Both the position numbers and the translations under genes were made by a program. Below are positions 59,825 to 64,000 of a stretch of 64,000 bases of DNA, in pieces (the first letter of the stretch is position 1; the number at the start of each line of letters is the position of its first letter). The stretch is taken from positions 1,928,001 through 1,992,000 of the forward strand of contig NZ_CP025536.1 in assembly GCF_002953735.1 (NCBI RefSeq), given 5' to 3'. The notes beneath the pieces were generated by a model, which worked only from the letters and a program-made list of their open reading frames with translations, ran no database searches and was not told the DNA's origin. Origin of the DNA: Streptococcus pluranimalium. GTDB lineage: Bacteria > Bacillota > Bacilli > Lactobacillales > Streptococcaceae.

Positions 59825-59899
59825 AACATGTCACTAACCTTTTGAATTACGACATGTTAAAAAGATTTGCTAGCTTTAACCTAGCAAAATAACTATAAT
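59825..59899 (+). promoter_or_regulatory. Promoter and operators of the XRE membrane regulator
   Basis: A TATAAT -10 box (59894-59899) lies behind GCTAG / CTAGC (59869-59885), and an 8-bp inverted repeat AACATGTC / GACATGTT (59825-59858) lies further upstream. Such paired sites suggest autoregulation. No clear -35 box is seen. Confidence 0.5.
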
Positions 59900-59925
59900 A
59901 AAGTCATAGTAAAGGAGGGCAAATC

Positions 59926-60504
59926 ATGAAAATTGGTCAACATATCTATCAGTTAAGAACTACCCAGAATCTCACTCAAGAAGAACTAGCAAGCAAGGTT
60001 TATGTTACCAGACAAACCGTTTCCAACTGGGAACGCGGTTACTCTTATCCTGATCTGCAAAGCATCACAAAACTAGCTCACCTATTTGACTTAACAGTCG
60101 AACAACTCTTAAAAGATGACTTATCTCAAATAGAGAGGACCTTAAAAATGAGAACACAAGATTACTTCAATACCTTAGCTAGTGAATTGACACTGGCTAT
60201 TCTATGGTTTATAGCGACAACGATTGCATTATTTTACTTTTTCCAAGTGGATGGTCTCATCGCTGCGCTGATTGTGTGCAGTCCTTGGCTAATTTTAAAA
60301 GCAAGTCAAGTCGAAAAAATCAAGCTGCATTACAATCTAGAAACCTATCAAGAGATTTCGGATTTCATGGCTGGAAAAATAAAACCAAGTGCCCTTTCAA
60401 AAGATATTAAACGGCACAAAATGATTTTTAAATCACTACATTTTTTACTTGCTGGTATCTTAGGATTTTTGATCACCTATTTCCTAATAAAACTAATCAC
60501 CTAA
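59926..60504 (+). CDS. XRE-family regulator with C-terminal membrane segments
   Basis: The 192-residue protein has an N-terminal XRE helix-turn-helix (residues about 5-65, LTQEELASKVYVTRQTVSNWERGYSYPDL) and two or three membrane segments (about 85-125 and 168-190). It is thus a membrane-bound HTH protein like those paired with ABC transporter or bacteriocin genes, but no such gene lies next to it. An AAAGGAGGG ribosome-binding site precedes ATG 59926. The target is unknown; the palindromes upstream point to itself. Confidence 0.83.
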   Translation: MKIGQHIYQLRTTQNLTQEELASKVYVTRQTVSNWERGYSYPDLQSITKLAHLFDLTVEQLLKDDLSQIERTLKMRTQDYFNTLASELTLAILWFIATTIALFYFFQVDGLIAALIVCSPWLILKASQVEKIKLHYNLETYQEISDFMAGKIKPSALSKDIKRHKMIFKSLHFLLAGILGFLITYFLIKLIT

Positions 60505-60537
60505 AACCAGTCCAGCAAGCTTGCTGGACTGGTTTTT
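60503..60537 (+). terminator. Terminator after the XRE membrane regulator
   Basis: A perfect 34-bp palindrome beginning AAAACCAGTCCAGCAAG, with a T-rich tail, starts at the stop codon of the gene. Confidence 0.9.
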
Positions 60538-60648
60538 CTTATCTTTAAATGGATCAATTGCCTTTAGAGACATCAAGGGATTTCGTTCTTGACCGATTAG
60601 CTGCAATCAAATGGGGTTGACTTACATATGACTCTCTAAAGCTAAATA

Positions 60649-61200
60649 TTATTTCCAATCACAATCATTCTCATGGTCATTGACTAATCCGGCTGCTTGA
60701 AGAAAAGATTGAACAGCGACAGGTCCTACAAACTTGAAGCCTGCTTTTTTGAGAGCCTTAGACACTTTTTCTGATAACTCTGTTTTAGCTGGCGCTTGAC
60801 GATAATCTGGCACGTCATGATTTTCAGTAACACCATCGACAAAGGACCAGATATAATGATCAAACGAGCCGTGAGCTTTTTGAATATTTAAAAAAGCTTG
60901 CGCGTTTGATCTGGTTGCATACAATTTCAGACGGTGACGAATGATGGCTGGATTCTCCAATAGTTTATCCAGTTCGTCATCTGTCATTTGAGCTACCTTC
61001 TCCATATCATAATCATAAAAGGCGTCGTGGAAAGCTTGACGCTTATTGAGAACAGTTTCCCATGATAAACCTGCCTGATAGGTTTCCATGCAGAGCAACT
61101 CAAACAAAGCCTGCTCCTCATGAAGTGGCTTACCCCACTCTTGATCATGGTAGGCGATATACAGAGGGTTTGATGCTTTAACCCAAGAACAACGTTTCAT
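60649..61200 (-). CDS. tag: DNA-3-methyladenine glycosylase I
   Basis: Tag excises 3-methyladenine from alkylated DNA. The 183-residue protein begins with the family signature RCSWVKASNPLYIAYHDQEWG and contains LFELLCMETYQAGLSW (about 32-47), with the catalytic-site Glu38. A zinc-binding Cys/His set is suggested by the N-terminal Cys and the C-terminal VNDHENDC. It lies downstream of ruvA in the streptococcal mutL-lmrP-ruvA-tag-cinA order. Confidence 0.95.
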   Translation of the reverse strand: MKRCSWVKASNPLYIAYHDQEWGKPLHEEQALFELLCMETYQAGLSWETVLNKRQAFHDAFYDYDMEKVAQMTDDELDKLLENPAIIRHRLKLYATRSNAQAFLNIQKAHGSFDHYIWSFVDGVTENHDVPDYRQAPAKTELSEKVSKALKKAGFKFVGPVAVQSFLQAAGLVNDHENDCDWK

Positions 61201-61235
61201 GTGAAACCTCCATCGTTTTACAGCTCTACTTCTTA

Positions 61236-61829
61236 TTATTTCATCAGCATTTTAAGAGCTGATTTAATGTATTGTTCTGCTGTCTCATTAGTTCCCTCAA
61301 AGAAGGCTTTGATTTTCTTGAGTTCACTTGCTTTGTAACCAAGTGCCAAGAGGGCTTCCATAGCTTCATCCAACTGTTCATTGGTCGCAACAGTCTTAGT
61401 TTTAGGCGCCTTACCATTTTCCATTGGGGCATCAACAAATTTGCCAGCTAAATCAAGAATCATTTGCTGGGCTGTCTTTTTCCCAATTTTAGGGAATTTC
61501 ATAAGGTACTTGATGTCGCTGTTATCAATAGCATTAACAAGACCTTCATTATCATCCACAGCTACAATAGCAAGAGCCGTCATTGGCCCAATACCTGACA
61601 CCGAAATCAGCTTGAGAAAGACGTCTTTTTCCTCATCAGAGTGGAAACCAAACAAAAGGTGAGCGTCTTCTCTAACCACATGGTGTAAGTAAATTTGAAC
61701 GTCTTGATTGACACTCTCTGAAAAAGAGTAGGGATTGGCTACATAGATAATATAACCCAAACCACCTGCTTCGACCACAATAAACTTAGCGGTGATTTTC
61801 GTCAATTTTCCTTTAATATAATCGTACAT
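61236..61829 (-). CDS. ruvA: Holliday junction DNA helicase subunit RuvA
   Basis: RuvA binds Holliday junctions and directs the RuvB motor. The 197-residue protein has an N-terminal OB fold ([12 protein letters not shown]), two helix-hairpin-helix motifs ([13 protein letters not shown] and [14 protein letters not shown]) and a C-terminal RuvB-binding domain, typical in full. It lies 9 bases behind lmrP and 35 before tag on the same strand. ruvB is elsewhere. Confidence 0.97.
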   Translation of the reverse strand: MYDYIKGKLTKITAKFIVVEAGGLGYIIYVANPYSFSESVNQDVQIYLHHVVREDAHLLFGFHSDEEKDVFLKLISVSGIGPMTALAIVAVDDNEGLVNAIDNSDIKYLMKFPKIGKKTAQQMILDLAGKFVDAPMENGKAPKTKTVATNEQLDEAMEALLALGYKASELKKIKAFFEGTNETAEQYIKSALKMLMK

Positions 61830-61838
61830 GAATTCTCC

Positions 61839-63062
61839 TTAAGAAAGATGATGCAACTTAGCAGAATGCACCATAAGATAAAGTCCTAGCGAGGCAATAA
61901 TGATAAAGGTCAACTGAACCCCTAATACCCCCGTAAAATCGCTGAGCGAGACCATAGCACCAGCAATAATCATCCCCAAAGGCTGAGAAATGGCTAGAAA
62001 ACCTGAGTAAGAGCCAATCTTGTTCTCGTCCATCATCTTGACACGGAGGACCTGACTTGCTGGAATGTAAATCATCTCACCTATTGTATAAACCACCGCT
62101 GCAAGCATGATTGGTAGCAAGGTCTTGAAAGTAAGTGCCGCAAAAATCCCTGTCGCAAAAGTGCTAGCTCCTAATATCAACTGAGGCAACAGTTTCATTT
62201 TCTCTGTCAAACGGTTAAATGTCGTCATCAAAAGGACAATCAGGACGGTGTTGATAAGTACTGCCAAACTAAGCAACTTAGGTCCACTGATAATAATGCC
62301 AAAGAGATCAGTTTCCTGATACAAGGTTTTATAGTGAATCGGCAGGTAGTTATCAATCTGTCCCCAAACTGCCGCAAAGAGGATGGTTCCCATAGTGTAA
62401 ACCATGAAAGTCTTATCTTTGATAACTTCGCTATAATTTTTAAAAGTAGCCAATACTCCTCGACCATGAGCAAAAACAAAATCTTCTGGACGCGTTTCTT
62501 CAAATTTCCAGAGCATAATCAGGTATGAAAAGGCTGCAATAGCTGTCATGACGAGAAGCAATTCGAAGAAATGATGGTCATAGAAAACACCTGCAATGCC
62601 TGCTCCCATCATAACAGCTACATTAATCAGCCAGTAGTTGATTGTATAGACAAAGCGACGATTTTCCTCGGTCGTCAAGTCAATCAACATAGCTTCATAA
62701 GCAGGATGGGCAAAATTGGACGCCACTTCTACAATAAAAATCCCCACAAACGTCAAAACAGGCTCAACATGTCCTGGGAGATTAGCAAAAGTTGTTAATA
62801 CGTAACCCAGTAAGACCCCTAAATTGCCGAGATCCGTTACTTTTTTACGACCTAGTGAATCCGATAAATGTCCACCGTACAAGATGCCAATAAAACTAAC
62901 AACCTGCGTCACAATAACGAGTAAACCCGTGATAAAAGCTCCAAAATACTGAACATAATACATGGACATAAACGGAAAAATAGCACTTCCTAAAATGATA
63001 GAAATAAAGCGCAATTCTTCCCGCCACTGCAATTGCTTGGGCAGGGTAAAAAATTCTTTCAT
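61839..63062 (-). CDS. lmrP: Major facilitator superfamily transporter, LmrP-like
   Basis: The 407-residue protein has about 12 membrane helices and the MFS loop motif between helices 2 and 3 as GGHLSDSLGRKKV (near 59-71). Its place between mutL and ruvA is that of the multidrug transporter gene lmrP in streptococci. The drug or metabolite moved is not known. Promoter signals were not assigned; it lies 37 bases downstream of mutL and is likely in the same operon. Confidence 0.88.
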   Translation of the reverse strand: MKEFFTLPKQLQWREELRFISIILGSAIFPFMSMYYVQYFGAFITGLLVIVTQVVSFIGILYGGHLSDSLGRKKVTDLGNLGVLLGYVLTTFANLPGHVEPVLTFVGIFIVEVASNFAHPAYEAMLIDLTTEENRRFVYTINYWLINVAVMMGAGIAGVFYDHHFFELLLVMTAIAAFSYLIMLWKFEETRPEDFVFAHGRGVLATFKNYSEVIKDKTFMVYTMGTILFAAVWGQIDNYLPIHYKTLYQETDLFGIIISGPKLLSLAVLINTVLIVLLMTTFNRLTEKMKLLPQLILGASTFATGIFAALTFKTLLPIMLAAVVYTIGEMIYIPASQVLRVKMMDENKIGSYSGFLAISQPLGMIIAGAMVSLSDFTGVLGVQLTFIIIASLGLYLMVHSAKLHHLS

Positions 63063-63099
63063 AATCTCCCTTTACAACTAAGTTGACAATATTGTAAAC

Positions 63100-64000
63100 C
63101 TAATATTTTCCTAAATCCCTTAAACTGGTATGATTTTCCTGAATCCTTCTAAACATTTTTTCCATATCCGACGATGAAAAGTTAATCAAAACAGGACGTC
63201 CATGTGGACAATTATAAGGATTTTGACACTTAGACAATTGGTAAATTAAATTTCGTGCAGAATAATCATCAATAATGTGATTAGCCTTGATTGATCGTTT
63301 ACAAGACATCATGATAGCAAGTTCAGCTCGATACTTTTTGATTGAAACCTCATTAGTCAACAATAGCATATCACACATCTCATAAACCCCAGACTCAATC
63401 TCCTCTTCCTTCATCCAGATAGGATGCTCACGCAAGATAAAGGTGTTATCCCCATAGGCTTCAAGATAGATACCAACCTGATTCAGAAGGGGCATTTTCT
63501 CTTGTAAATTCAAAAAGTCAGCCGCGGAAAATTCAAACAAGTAAGGTACTAAAAGTTGTTGTAACGAACTGTCAACATCACCGATTTTATCACGATAGTA
63601 CTCATACTTAACCCGTTCTTGAGCAGCATGCTGGTCGATGATATAAAGACCGCCCTTACCTTGGGCAAAGAGGTAGGTTCCATGCATCTGACCAAAATAA
63701 TCTAATTCTGGAAAAGTTGACGTTTCTTCATTTTCTAAGTTTTCAATTAAGCGATTGATTTTGGTTTTATTTTGAAAATCAAGACTACCATGTTCTTCAT
63801 TTTCAAGAAAATTTTGGTTACGCTCTGCAAATTTGATATTGGGACTTTGGTTGACAGTAACTTTGTCAGGGTTGTCAATTTGATTGACGTGGTTGTCAAC
63901 GTCGTCAACTTCGACTCGGTCAAATTGAACAGGCTCTTCTAAAACACTTGGTCTTTCAACAAAATCCTGTTTCTCAGCATCGTAATAGATATTAGATTGT
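63100..64000 (-). CDS. mutL: DNA mismatch repair protein MutL, C-terminal part
   Basis: The frame is open to the window edge, so only the C-terminal 299 residues are seen; the ATPase domain lies outside. The acidic linker (about 64000-63700) precedes the dimerisation/endonuclease domain, with the metal-binding motif [12 protein letters not shown], the [10 protein letters not shown] stretch and CPHGRP near the end. This full set indicates a MutL with latent endonuclease activity. It heads the mutL-lmrP-ruvA-tag gene row in the window. Confidence 0.95.
   Translation of the reverse strand, partial: QSNIYYDAEKQDFVERPSVLEEPVQFDRVEVDDVDNHVNQIDNPDKVTVNQSPNIKFAERNQNFLENEEHGSLDFQNKTKINRLIENLENEETSTFPELDYFGQMHGTYLFAQGKGGLYIIDQHAAQERVKYEYYRDKIGDVDSSLQQLLVPYLFEFSAADFLNLQEKMPLLNQVGIYLEAYGDNTFILREHPIWMKEEEIESGVYEMCDMLLLTNEVSIKKYRAELAIMMSCKRSIKANHIIDDYSARNLIYQLSKCQNPYNCPHGRPVLINFSSSDMEKMFRRIQENHTSLRDLGKY

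Larger units (their letters stand above)
59550..59925. other. Intergenic region between cinA and the XRE membrane regulator
   Basis: The 376 bases hold the cin-box-like site before cinA (59567-59574), two inverted repeats (59825-59858 and 59869-59885) and a TATAAT -10 box (59894-59899) before the XRE gene. The middle, about 59590-59820, shows no gene or repeat that I can support. Confidence 0.6.

Overview
Organism and general character. The window reads as chromosomal DNA of a Streptococcus, most likely of the salivarius group (S. salivarius / vestibularis / thermophilus type). This is an inference from gene content and order: low GC, the block mutL-lmrP-ruvA-tag-cinA-recA ending at an spx gene, a MalT-type EIICBA with a neighbouring MalR, a trehalose PTS with treR, the acetyl-branch lysine/peptidoglycan genes dapH-dapL, LPXTG proteins and DUF3013/DUF1310/DUF4947 proteins. 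No rRNA and no insertion sequence was seen.

Layout. 1-5.3 kb: 5' part of the trehalose PTS gene, divergent treR, glycerate kinase and a PEP-carboxykinase-like protein. 5.4-12.1 kb: a small racemase-like protein, dtd, the bifunctional (p)ppGpp enzyme, and a cell-wall-anchored CpdB-type nucleotidase. 12.2-16.5 kb: nrdI, a membrane protein, an M42 aminopeptidase, a gene broken by an in-frame TAG, a P-loop kinase and an EEP-family hydrolase. 16.7-20.1 kb: the glucose/maltose PTS and malR, with operator and cre-like sites. 20.4-25.5 kb: rsmE, prmA, acetyltransferases, a NUDIX protein and rarA, followed by a probable 6S RNA and tRNA-Lys(CTT).

Mobile element, about 25.88-36.08 kb. A 15-bp repeat of the tRNA-Lys 3' end (25880-25894 and 36066-36080) bounds a 10.2-kb element. 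It carries a tyrosine integrase, a DUF771 protein, a MobT-like relaxase, a short FtsK/TcpA-like ATPase, two small transfer-module proteins and a probable oriT, plus cargo: an unknown protein, an XRE regulator, a large SEC10/PgrA-like LPXTG protein and a DUF6287-like membrane-anchored protein. With no VirB4-like or other mating-pore gene, it looks like an integrative mobilizable element rather than a self-transmissible one.

Accessory island, 36.1-39.5 kb. Directly beyond the element lies a minus-strand cluster: a DUF1310 membrane protein, a protein with an N-terminal lipase domain and a long C-terminal helical region, and two small charged or helical proteins. The layout resembles a type VII-secreted lipase toxin with reversed domain order (TslA type), its partners and an immunity gene. 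Upstream is a decayed second copy: a truncated lipase and a DUF1310 gene with a stop at codon 5.

39.6-47.4 kb: a DUF4947 lipoprotein, an FAD/NAD(P)-binding protein, rlmA, four tandem 47-bp repeats, a TetR regulator divergent from an ABC-2/YhgE-like membrane protein, a PsiE-like protein and pgi. 47.5-53.4 kb: a full sorbitol (glucitol) operon srlD-srlR-srlM-srlA-srlE-srlB plus a fructose-6-phosphate-aldolase/transaldolase-like gene. It is bracketed by pgi and a second 186-bp copy of the pgi 3' end (53447-53632), a sign that the operon was inserted here by recombination at pgi. 53.7-54.4 kb holds very small genes. 54.4-64 kb holds dapH, dapL, spxA, recA, cinA (with a possible competence box), an XRE membrane regulator, tag, ruvA, lmrP and the 3' part of mutL.
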